NCBI GenBank assembly: GCA_023434855.1
Contig: JAEYSJ010000087.1
Span: 1 to 5,510, forward strand
Direction: 5' to 3'
Length of the DNA: 5,510 nucleotides
Source: Bacillota bacterium
GTDB lineage: Bacteria > Bacillota_C > Negativicutes > JAEYSJ01
Made by a program: the position numbers and the translations under genes. Under the pieces are notes generated by a model that saw nothing but the letters and a program-made list of their open reading frames with translations, had not been told where the DNA came from and made no database searches. Of this stretch, positions 1 to 4,414 are shown one piece after another. Position 1 is the first letter of the stretch. Each line of letters starts with the position of its first letter.

Positions 1-110
1 ACCGGCAGCTTTCCCCGCCGTCTTATTTCACAAAGAGCAATTGCTGGCTCCCAATCGGCCATACCATCGAAAACAAGAATATAAACATTTTTCTCCATTG
101 CTAGCTCCAT
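1..110 (-). CDS. DJ-1/PfpI-family protein, N-terminal fragment (runs off left edge)
   Basis: About 36 N-terminal codons are present; the rest lies outside the window. The peptide begins MELAMEKNVYILVFDGMADW and continues with EPAIALCEI. A short basic start, a hydrophobic beta strand (VYILVFDGM), then an acidic/aromatic DWEPA turn leading into a helix is the usual opening of the DJ-1/PfpI (type 1 glutamine amidotransferase-like) superfamily, close to the YdeA-type group. The nucleophile cysteine and the rest of the active site are not visible, so no reaction can be assigned. I chose the ATG at 110 because AAGGGGG (118-124) precedes it by 7 nt. The in-frame ATG at 98 (MEKNVY...), with GGAG upstream, is an alternative that matches the family start equally well. 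It has its own intergenic region and is probably transcribed independently of the MazG-like gene upstream. Confidence 0.7.
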   Translation of the reverse strand, partial: MELAMEKNVYILVFDGMADWEPAIALCEIRRRGKLP

Positions 111-264
111 CTTGCGTCCCCCTTCGCACCAACAGTTCAGAAATATAATTCAAAGAAGTTGGAAAATCTTCACTTTGAGATAGAAACAATCGAAAAAACG
201 GATAATTATTGATCTATACTAAATAAATTCAAGGGAAAAAATAAACCATTATTTTAATACATTA

Positions 265-270
265 ATTATA
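265..270 (-). promoter_or_regulatory. Possible -10 box (TATAAT) in the leader of the DJ-1-like gene
   Basis: A perfect TATAAT reads on the minus strand, just past the stop codon of the MazG-like gene, in the AT-rich 111-294 spacer. The best -35-like hexamer at normal spacing is poor (TTTGCA at 15 bp). If used, it would give a leader of roughly 150 nt before the DJ-1-like start. In such AT-rich DNA this could be chance. I see no gene or other strong structure in this spacer. Confidence 0.25.
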
Positions 271-294
271 CTGCATTTGGTCTCCTGCAAACTT

Positions 295-570
295 TTAATT
301 GCAATGAAAATTTTTATAATACTTTTGTTTTCGGTTTCTTCCCTTATTCCATTCAGCATCCAAATCAAAGCAATAATCAGATGCAATTTCAAACAGCAAG
401 AATAACATATCATAAATCTGATGTTTCAATTTATCTGGTTCATCTACCGATGCTTTCAAGTTATTAAGCTCTTCTTCCAGCATAATAAGTTTGTTTTCTA
501 TCCCAACACCGGCCGCACCAATTTTGGCAAGAAAATCTCCGGCTTCGTCCCGATAATCATTAAGGCCCAA
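295..570 (-). CDS. Short MazG-like (all-alpha NTP pyrophosphohydrolase-like) protein
   Basis: This is a 91-residue, mostly helical protein. Residues 26-40 form an acidic helix (KLIMLEEELNNLK), followed by a linker and then HQIYDMLFLLFEIASDYCFDLDAEW (50-74) and a basic tail (KGRNRKQKYY). The layout, an acidic helix then x-D-hydrophobic helix, then DLDxxW and a lysine-rich end, resembles MazG-like nucleotide pyrophosphohydrolases, which cleave non-canonical or excess NTPs to NMP and PPi. The usual second metal motif (E-x-x-D) reads Q-I-Y-D here, so catalysis is doubtful. The start is TTG at 570, because GGAGGGGG (575-582) sits at ideal spacing. A longer in-frame ATG at 660 exists but has no ribosome site and lies inside a terminator hairpin (640-682). 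I see no clear promoter in 583-640. The family call is by pattern only. Confidence 0.6.
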   Translation of the reverse strand: MGLNDYRDEAGDFLAKIGAAGVGIENKLIMLEEELNNLKASVDEPDKLKHQIYDMLFLLFEIASDYCFDLDAEWNKGRNRKQKYYKNFHCN

Positions 571-639
571 GTTACCCCCTCCAATCTTATACCCGGAAGT
601 TCTGAATTCAAAACTAATCATTTGAAAAGGTAGTGGGTG

Positions 640-682
640 AAAAAGACCATGCTTACGCATTTCGCGAAATCATGGTCTTTTT
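640..682. terminator. Bidirectional rho-independent terminator
   Basis: The arms AAAAAGACCATG (640-651) and CATGGTCTTTTT (671-682) form a perfect 12-bp stem. The run of T is six long on the plus strand and five on the minus strand. The 19-nt loop contains a further perfect palindrome, ATTTCGCGAAAT (659-670). It should end minus-strand transcripts coming from the YciI gene before the MazG-like gene. Confidence 0.8.
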
Positions 683-698
683 TAATAGTTTTCCAATG

Positions 699-765
699 AG
701 AAATGCGGAGAGTCAAACTCCGTTCCCGGCTTTTTGGCCGCTTACTGACAACAGCCCGCATTTAT
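699..765 (-). other. Hairpin-rich, possibly structured RNA segment downstream of the YciI gene
   Basis: Several pairings can be read in this non-coding spacer. AAATGCGG (701-708) pairs with CCGCATTT (756-763). CGGAG/CTCCG (706-710 with 718-722) closes a 7-nt loop. CGGC/GCCG (727-730 with 737-740) closes a 6-nt loop. The first two pairings share bases 706-708, so they are at least partly exclusive. Read on the minus strand, the layout loosely recalls a cloverleaf: a near-complete outer stem, a GCT/AGC hairpin, the GC hairpin, then a perfect 5-bp/7-nt T-arm-like hairpin with loop TTTGACT. The D- and anticodon-like arms are too short for a normal tRNA. No known riboswitch consensus was recognised. 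It lies between the YciI stop and a terminator, so it would be in the 3' end of that transcript. Confidence 0.3.
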
Positions 766-776
766 TAGCTGTAATT

Positions 777-808
777 TGGTTCAGCAATGAGGCCATTCAT
801 TGCTGACC
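777..808 (-). other. Hairpin spanning the YciI-family stop codon
   Basis: TCAGCAATGA (781-790) and TCATTGCTGA (797-806) are perfect 10-bp inverted arms around a 6-nt loop. Flanking GGT (777-779) and CC (807-808) extend the stem around a one-base bulge. The stop codon (797-799) lies in one arm. No T-run follows on either strand, so this is not a classic terminator; it could stabilise the 3' end of the transcript or assist termination together with the 640-682 hairpin. Confidence 0.5.
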
Positions 809-1093
809 ACTTAATAGGCTCTCGAATCTGGAATCACATTTGGATGGAACAAATTCAATAACCTCGTACTCCGCCGCCCTGTCAGTATAAAATGGGTCTT
901 GTTTAATAATCTCCCATACTTCTTCTTCATTACTCGCGTTGGCGAGAATAATACCACCAACTCGTGGTTTTCTTCGGCCAGAAACAATGAACTTCGCTTG
1001 ATTGTAAAACCGGTCGAGAAATTCGATGTGCGCTGGAATTAATTCATCAATTCGCTCCAATGGTTTAACATACTTTAAAATAATAAGGAACAT
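797..1093 (-). CDS. YciI-family protein
   Basis: This is a 98-residue single-domain protein, the usual size for the YciI family, a small dimeric alpha+beta (ferredoxin-like, ABM-related) fold. MFLIILKYVKPLE forms the first strand. His22, in PAHIEFLD, sits where the family carries its conserved putative active-site histidine. FIVSGRRKPRVGG (35-47), then an ILAN strand, an acidic EEEVWEII helix, the typical DPF turn (66-68) and EYEVIEFVP complete the pattern. The exact reaction of this subgroup is not established. The start is ATG 1093, preceded by AAAGGGG (1103-1109) at good distance; a TTG directly before it (1096) is possible. The 203-nt spacer upstream shows a TATAAT (1189-1194, minus) without a good -35 and no terminator after the GNAT gene, so read-through from that gene is possible. 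Confidence 0.85.
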   Translation of the reverse strand: MFLIILKYVKPLERIDELIPAHIEFLDRFYNQAKFIVSGRRKPRVGGIILANASNEEEVWEIIKQDPFYTDRAAEYEVIEFVPSKCDSRFESLLSGQQ

Positions 1094-1299
1094 CAATAGT
1101 TACCCCTTTATAAATTATTTTCTGGTGTAGTCATGCGATTTCTTTAATTGTTATTGATATTCCTGCCATTTCCAAAAATGTATACTGTATTATAAAATAG
1201 ATTAAGTAAATCGGGCTGCACACTTTCATCTACGCTGCTTGGAGTAACAGCATTATTTTTTCGAACGATATTAACCAGAGTCCCCGGAGAAGTATACAA

Positions 1300-1809
1300 T
1301 CATACGTTGCTAACATCAATCGTACATAAACACTTGTCGTCTTTTGATTCGATTTGTGCGCCAAATTTATCCCATATTTTTATTGATGCGATATTCTCTT
1401 TCTCAATTGTGGAAGATATATATTTGATGCCTTTTCTTTTTGTCTGATCAAGCATAAGTCGAAAAGCTTGACTGGTATATCCCTTATTCCAATACGCGCT
1501 GCCTATCCAATAACCAATTCTTGCCGTATGGTTGATAGTATCCTGATGGCTCAAAGAAATAATTCCTATTGCTTTATTCTCCAAGACAATAGCATACATA
1601 TCTGCCTGTTTTTCCGCAATCCATTTATTATTGGTTTCTGAAAATTCTTGTTCAGATATCTTATCTGAATTATTGGAACCTAAATGTTTAAGCAAACTAC
1701 AATCATTATTTAGGAACCAAATAAGCTGAATACTGTGTTTATCAATATCTTCAAGGCTTATGCTATTGGCACATTCTTTAAAAATGCTGTCATTGCTGAT
1801 ATTTTTCAT
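1300..1809 (-). CDS. GNAT-family N-acetyltransferase (RimJ/RimL-like)
   Basis: This 169-residue protein has the length of a single GNAT domain, which transfers an acetyl group from acetyl-CoA to an amine. An N-terminal helical part is followed by DMYAIVLENKAIGIISLS (70-87, strands 2-3). The core motif ARIGYWIGSAYWNKGYTSQA (96-115) follows: strand 4, then the pyrophosphate-binding loop before the alpha-3 helix. A last segment, NIASIKIWDKFGAQI (139-153), has the N-x-x-S-x-x-x-x-x-x-x-G pattern of RimJ/RimL-type and related antibiotic or ribosomal-protein acetyltransferases. The substrate cannot be read from sequence. The ATG at 1809 has AGGAA (1817-1821) 7 nt upstream. A promoter is visible at 1864-1892. 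It is followed on the same strand by the YciI-family gene after about 200 nt, with no terminator recognised between them. Confidence 0.88.
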   Translation of the reverse strand: MKNISNDSIFKECANSISLEDIDKHSIQLIWFLNNDCSLLKHLGSNNSDKISEQEFSETNNKWIAEKQADMYAIVLENKAIGIISLSHQDTINHTARIGYWIGSAYWNKGYTSQAFRLMLDQTKRKGIKYISSTIEKENIASIKIWDKFGAQIESKDDKCLCTIDVSNV

Positions 1810-1863
1810 AAATTCATTCCTATATTATTTGGAATTTTTCCTCCCATACATTTACACACCCAT

Positions 1864-1892
1864 ATTATTTTTTCCTCTAACAATCTTAACAA
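1864..1892 (-). promoter_or_regulatory. Sigma-A-type promoter of the minus-strand GNAT gene
   Basis: On the minus strand TTGTTA (1887-1892) and AATAAT (1864-1869) are separated by exactly 17 bp, matching the vegetative consensus at 4/6 and 5/6 positions. Transcription would begin near 1857, giving a leader of about 50 nt that holds the AGGAA ribosome site. Confidence 0.45.
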
Positions 1893-1896
1893 ATAA

Positions 1897-1914
1897 TGGC
1901 GTTCTTTTGGCGTT
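1897..1914. repeat. 7-bp direct repeat with 11-bp period upstream of the GNAT promoter
   Basis: TGGCGTT occurs at 1897-1903 and again at 1908-1914 (AACGCCA on the minus strand). The period of 11 bp places both copies on the same face of the helix. The nearer copy ends 4 bp upstream of the -35 box of the minus-strand promoter, the usual location of an activator or response-regulator site. No known regulator consensus was recognised. Confidence 0.4.
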
Positions 1915-1939
1915 ATATAGTTTTTTAAATATTAATTGG

Positions 1940-1966
1940 AACCCGCCAGTATTTTGCAGGGTTTTT
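1940..1966 (+). terminator. Possible terminator hairpin on the plus strand
   Basis: AACCC (1940-1944) pairs with GGGTT (1959-1963), extended by GC/GC (1945-1946 with 1956-1957) around one bulged A, and a T-run (1962-1966) follows on the plus strand. There is no plus-strand gene upstream of it in the window. It may block antisense transcription, be a leftover from a lost gene, or be part of a switch: TGCAGG (1955-1960) can instead pair with CCTGCA (1981-1986). Confidence 0.4.
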
Positions 1967-1993
1967 AAATATCCTTCGGGCCTGCAGTAATCA

Positions 1994-2050
1994 ACCGCTA
2001 ATACTGTGAATACCATATACTAGATACTAGTTATAATAATTAATAGCGGT
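1994..2050 (+). promoter_or_regulatory. Promoter-like region with palindromes before the plus-strand GNAT gene
   Basis: A perfect -10 hexamer TATAAT lies at 2032-2037, but no good -35 is present at 16-18 bp. Immediately upstream, ACTAG-ATA-CTAGT (2019-2031) is a perfect inverted repeat that would sit between -35 and -10, as an operator does. A second inverted repeat, ACCGCTA (1994-2000) and TAGCGGT (2044-2050), brackets the whole region. A weak -35 plus overlapping palindromes suggests regulation, by inference only. Confidence 0.35.
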
Positions 2051-2253
2051 GATGAAATGAGCGGTAAGCGAATATTCAAAAACTCGGATATTTGTGAAAT
2101 GACTGTAATACCAGGTATTATCATTGACACTACCCGAATAACATTAATGCCTATGAATAACCAAAATACATTAAATAACATAAACCTTTTTACCCAGCCT
2201 TCCTTATCAAAGCCGATTCGATTAAATGCGCTAAAACGGTTGATTACTCTCAT
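2020..2253 (-). CDS. Possible small membrane protein, antisense to the GNAT N-terminus (uncertain)
   Basis: A 77-codon minus-strand frame opens with ATG at 2253 and competes with the first 65 codons of the plus-strand GNAT frame. Its product looks more like a real protein than the opposing frame does. A charged N-terminus (MRVINRFSAFNRIGFDKEGW, then VKR) precedes a hydrophobic segment (FMLFNVFWLFIGINVIRVVS, about 25-44), obeying the positive-inside rule. A second hydrophobic stretch (LPLISSPLLIIITSI) ends the chain. There is no convincing ribosome site (GGGAT, 12 nt upstream, is too far) and no recognised family. It could be a genuine small gene, a fragment of a rearranged membrane-protein gene, or simply the hydrophobic shadow of an Asn-rich region. 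Confidence 0.22.
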   Translation of the reverse strand: MRVINRFSAFNRIGFDKEGWVKRFMLFNVFWLFIGINVIRVVSMIIPGITVISQISEFLNIRLPLISSPLLIIITSI

Positions 2254-2758
2254 TAATAAGCCGTTATCCCATGACTATGACAGCCAGATTGCCAAATTTA
2301 AATCTTTTTACACTCCATTACTCCATTTTTTAAAAAATGATGCTTTCCACTATGAGAAACTGGGAAATACCTGCACATCACTGTTCTTTGACCAAGAAAC
2401 CTCCGCACTGGTTGCATTCTGTTCAACAAAATGCTCGTCGCTAAAAGTCAAAGGAAACACTATACTGAGTCTTTGCCCTTCTGTTGAAATAGCTGCACTA
2501 TGCGTAGATGACAAATACCGGTATCAGGGTATTGGGCAAGCAATTCTTCATCACGTATTGCATCAGATTCAAACTATTAGGAATGTGGTAGGGGTACAGC
2601 TCATTACATTATTTGCTGTACCTCCTGCAGTTGATTTTTATAAAAAGTTCGGCTTTAAAAAATTAGGGACCGTTGGAAAAACTCTATATGCAGCGGCACA
2701 CCAAAGATGTGTACCAATGTATGTAGAAGTACCACAGAAAGAAATTAGTGAAATATAG
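2057..2758 (+). CDS. GNAT-family N-acetyltransferase with uncertain N-terminus
   Basis: The domain lies at about residues 62-222 of the 233-residue frame. LITLINKPLSHDYDSQIAKF and the following FLKNDAFHYEKL resemble the opening of a Firmicute acetyltransferase group that also includes toxin-like (TacT-type) relatives. VEIAALCVDDKYRYQGIGQA (143-162) is strand 4 plus the acetyl-CoA pyrophosphate loop (Arg155-Tyr-Gln-Gly-Ile-Gly160). AVDFYKKFGF (191-200) is the C-terminal family signature. The substrate is unknown, and no RHH-type antitoxin gene is adjacent, so a toxin role is not supported. The first 60 residues (Asn-rich, MNNQNTLNNIN) match no part of the fold I know. ATG 2057 has only a weak GGTGA nearby. 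TTG 2240 would begin where family resemblance begins, but lacks a ribosome site. Transcription ends at the 2769-2805 hairpin. Confidence 0.78.
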   Translation: MSGKRIFKNSDICEMTVIPGIIIDTTRITLMPMNNQNTLNNINLFTQPSLSKPIRLNALKRLITLINKPLSHDYDSQIAKFKSFYTPLLHFLKNDAFHYEKLGNTCTSLFFDQETSALVAFCSTKCSSLKVKGNTILSLCPSVEIAALCVDDKYRYQGIGQAILHHVLHQIQTIRNVVGVQLITLFAVPPAVDFYKKFGFKKLGTVGKTLYAAAHQRCVPMYVEVPQKEISEI

Positions 2759-2768
2759 ATTCATTTAA

Positions 2769-2805
2769 AAAAGGTCTTACAGCTAATTATGCTGGAAGAC
2801 CTTTT
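2769..2805. terminator. Bidirectional rho-independent terminator between convergent genes
   Basis: AAAAGGTCTT (2769-2778) pairs with AAGACCTTTT (2796-2805), and an inner CAGC/GCTG pair (2780-2783 with 2791-2794) closes a 7-nt loop across a single A-G mismatch. Runs of A and T flank both sides. It serves the plus-strand GNAT gene (stop at 2758) and the minus-strand CotF-family gene (stop at 2816). Confidence 0.9.
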
Positions 2806-2815
2806 AATAATAAAT

Positions 2816-3397
2816 TTATTGCATTAATGCCGGATTTGCGCTGACCGGATTTTGAACAGTCTGAAACATTTGTTCCATAACGTTTGTTTCTGTTTGCGGT
2901 GCAGTTTCAACAGGATAGTAACCTTTTTTAACCATCCATTGCCACACATCATATGCATTCCTGCAGGACATCCGGAAGGCGTCCTCAAGAAACAGCCTGA
3001 TTTGAGGATTACTTGCTTCCATCGCTGACCATGCATATTCTCTTCCTGCTCTTTTTAAAGTAAGGAGATAGGCAGTTGCTATTTCCTGATCATTAAAGTC
3101 TTGAACATTAACTCTAGGAGTAAGGGGCGAGTAGTTAGCCGCCGGAGAATCTGTATAAGAACGAAGAACCACATTTAAGTCCGGAAGAGGAAGTGTTGTC
3201 TGAGCACCCTCCATTTTTGTAAGAAATTCGACTTTCATGTTGTAATCTTGGATATGAAATGGGAAATGTCTTTCAATCATTGCCTTTAATTCAGGATCTT
3301 TGGCATGCTGTCGGAAATAGGCCATATTTGTAATGGAATTACAACAACTTAATGCCAGTTCTCTTAGTTCTTGTGCTTCATGTGCTACTAGTTTCAC
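2816..3397 (-). CDS. CotF-family spore coat protein
   Basis: This 193-residue, mainly helical protein matches the coat F family, ferritin-like four-helix proteins deposited in the spore coat of Firmicutes. The N-terminal half has two helices (HEAQELRELALSCCNSITNM and DPELKAMIERHFPFHIQDYN). A proline-rich linker (65-98) follows. The coat F core then runs at 100-162, including DQEIATAYLLTLKRAGREYA and SNPQIRLFLEDAFRMSCRNA, then VWQWMVKKGYYPV. The tail (165-193) is Gln/Asn/Pro-rich and low in complexity. The start is GTG at 3397 with AAGGA (3404-3408) 6 nt upstream. That ribosome site and the first seven codons lie inside a 38-codon frame (3378-3494), which suggests translational coupling. Expression in the mother cell during sporulation is expected from the family; I could not identify a sigma-E or sigma-K promoter. 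Confidence 0.88.
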   Translation of the reverse strand: MKLVAHEAQELRELALSCCNSITNMAYFRQHAKDPELKAMIERHFPFHIQDYNMKVEFLTKMEGAQTTLPLPDLNVVLRSYTDSPAANYSPLTPRVNVQDFNDQEIATAYLLTLKRAGREYAWSAMEASNPQIRLFLEDAFRMSCRNAYDVWQWMVKKGYYPVETAPQTETNVMEQMFQTVQNPVSANPALMQ

Positions 3398-3494
3398 CTT
3401 GATTCCTTCTTTCCAATAGATTTATTTCAAGTATATCCTGAACAGCATTACGATATTCATATAGCAGAAGGACAAAGGTATGGCATTGATTCAT
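3378..3494 (-). CDS. Small 38-residue protein overlapping the CotF-family start
   Basis: The frame encodes MNQCHTFVLLLYEYRNAVQD then ILEINLLERRNQGETSST. The mix of residues looks coded rather than random: a hydrophobic/amphipathic helix (FVLLLYEYRNAVQDILEINLLERR) and a polar tail, with no low-complexity bias. It ends 20 nt inside the CotF-family gene in another frame, and the ribosome site of that gene lies within its codons, an arrangement typical of translationally coupled operon partners. It fills an otherwise empty gap downstream of the methyltransferase gene (33 nt from that stop). The weak point is its own ribosome site: GGGAAAGGA ends 13 nt before the ATG, and an in-frame TAG upstream excludes a longer ATG/GTG/TTG start. 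I recognise no family; a coat- or sporulation-associated role is inferred only from position. Confidence 0.45.
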   Translation of the reverse strand: MNQCHTFVLLLYEYRNAVQDILEINLLERRNQGETSST

Positions 3495-3526
3495 TGTTAT
3501 GAGATAATCCTTTCCCTATTCATAAG

Positions 3527-4234
3527 TCATCCCTTTTTTATACAAACATAAGTACCAATAAAAGGGGGGCTATATTCAACTTGAATAATAGAAAACCCTA
3601 TTTTGTTCAATAATCCTTCAAGAATCCAGTCTAATGTGGGAAATTCATCTTTTATAGTTGTTTCCGTACCCCTGGCCGCCTGATCGCCGGCGGCAATTTC
3701 AATTTGACTAATTGCGTTGCTGAAGAATTTATCATAATCATCAACTTCCGACGAAAAAACTGTATCCTGTAAATAAAATTTTCCGCCAATTTTCAGCATG
3801 CTATAAACTTTCTTCAATGCAATAAATTTCCAAAATTCAGGAAGATGGTGTAGAACGAATTGAGAGATAATTGCATCCAATGATTCGTTGGCGAACTGGC
3901 AAGTCAAAAATCCTCTATGCTGAAAAGAAATATTATGAAGATTCCGCTGTTCAGCTTTTTGGGCAGCGTATTCTAACATTTCTTGCGAAATATCAATGGC
4001 AAAAACATTTTTGCAATATAATGCCAGTTCGGCAGCAAGCTCCCCTGTTCCTGTGCCGATGTCTAATACTGTATCATTTGGTCCTAAATCGATAGCTTTT
4101 TTTATTCTCTCGACTTCAAGTTTAATATCCCTTAGTTTTTGCATATAGCTGTCATATGCTTTGACTTCATCGATGTTTGAAAAATCTACTCCCGAATGTT
4201 GCTGTTCGTTATATTGATATTTAGCATTTAGCAT
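3527..4234 (-). CDS. Class I SAM-dependent methyltransferase
   Basis: This is a 235-residue Rossmann-fold methyltransferase. An N-terminal helical cap (about 1-50, with SYMQKLRDIKLEVERIKKAI) precedes motif I VLDIGTGTGELAAELA (56-71), the glycine-rich S-adenosylmethionine loop. Asp81 in VFAIDIS ends strand 2, where the ribose hydroxyls are held. SLDAIISQFVLHHLPEF (118-134) is the motif IV region, and LKIGGKFYLQDTVF (147-160) is the post-motif segment. The layout is that of the UbiE/Methyltransf_11/25 group, which methylates small molecules, lipids or quinones; the substrate cannot be deduced. The Lys-Gly-rich C-terminus ends with a strand (IGTYVCIKKG). The ATG at 4234 has GAGGTG (4243-4248) 8 nt upstream, a strong site. 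The 174-nt gap to the exporter gene upstream suggests its own promoter, which I could not identify. The small 38-residue frame and the CotF-family gene follow closely. Confidence 0.88.
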   Translation of the reverse strand: MLNAKYQYNEQQHSGVDFSNIDEVKAYDSYMQKLRDIKLEVERIKKAIDLGPNDTVLDIGTGTGELAAELALYCKNVFAIDISQEMLEYAAQKAEQRNLHNISFQHRGFLTCQFANESLDAIISQFVLHHLPEFWKFIALKKVYSMLKIGGKFYLQDTVFSSEVDDYDKFFSNAISQIEIAAGDQAARGTETTIKDEFPTLDWILEGLLNKIGFSIIQVEYSPPFIGTYVCIKKG

Positions 4235-4377
4235 TCTCTTTTCACCTCATTTTTACTTCATCCGGAGAAATACACTGCCTTTGTAAAATATATCCACTGG
4301 TATTGGTAATGGAGCTAGGTAGGCATAATCATAACATTGTATCTAACACTCGTATATTTATATTGTCGTCGGTTCTT

Positions 4378-4414
4378 AAAAAAATAAAAAAAATGACAAG
4401 ATAATCTTTTATCT
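4378..4414 (-). terminator. Weak terminator-like hairpin after the EamA transporter gene
   Basis: AGATAA (4399-4404) and TTATCT (4409-4414) form a 6-bp AT-rich stem with a 4-nt loop, overlapping the stop codon. On the minus strand it is followed after 5 nt by eight T (4386-4393), an A and seven T (4378-4384). The long T-tract supports termination, but the stem is weak and not directly adjacent to it. Confidence 0.4.

Noticed and set aside
421..633. Plus-strand 70-codon frame opposite the MazG-like gene.
   Set aside because: It is antisense to a better-supported frame with a strong ribosome site; its composition is that of a shadow.
699..765. A functional tRNA gene, because of the T-arm-like hairpin and near-complete outer stem.
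   Set aside because: The anticodon-like loop is 6 nt on a 4-bp stem, the D-like stem is only 3 bp without the usual GG, and the T-loop lacks the conserved C. At most it is tRNA-like or degenerate.
713..796. A 27-codon minus-strand frame (MASLLNQITANK...) starting directly after the YciI stop, with a second open stretch in a shifted frame ending near 682 (PGTEFDSPHFSLENY).
   Set aside because: There is no ribosome site, the length is within chance, and joining the two parts needs a frameshift at the A-run (732-735 region). A decayed small gene is possible but unsupported, and the same bases are better explained by hairpins.
1127..1225. Short minus-strand frame whose end (MAGISITIKEIA) resembles the start of a LacI-type helix-turn-helix.
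   Set aside because: It stops immediately after the resemblance, the continuation in other frames does not match the family, and no ribosome site precedes it. Most likely chance.
1760..1990. Plus-strand hydrophobic frame of 76 codons upstream of the plus-strand GNAT gene.
   Set aside because: It overlaps the start, promoter and ribosome site of the minus-strand GNAT gene, has no ribosome site, and its hydrophobicity reflects T-rich DNA.
2057..2758. GNAT toxin of a toxin-antitoxin pair.
   Set aside because: No ribbon-helix-helix antitoxin frame lies directly upstream or downstream; the upstream antisense frame encodes hydrophobic segments, not a DNA-binding protein.
2824..3036. Second minus-strand frame inside the CotF-family gene.
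   Set aside because: It is a shifted-frame shadow of the conserved coat F domain.
3871..4095. Plus-strand 74-codon frame inside the methyltransferase gene.
   Set aside because: It is antisense to the S-adenosylmethionine-binding core of a clear methyltransferase and shows no start signals; a shadow.
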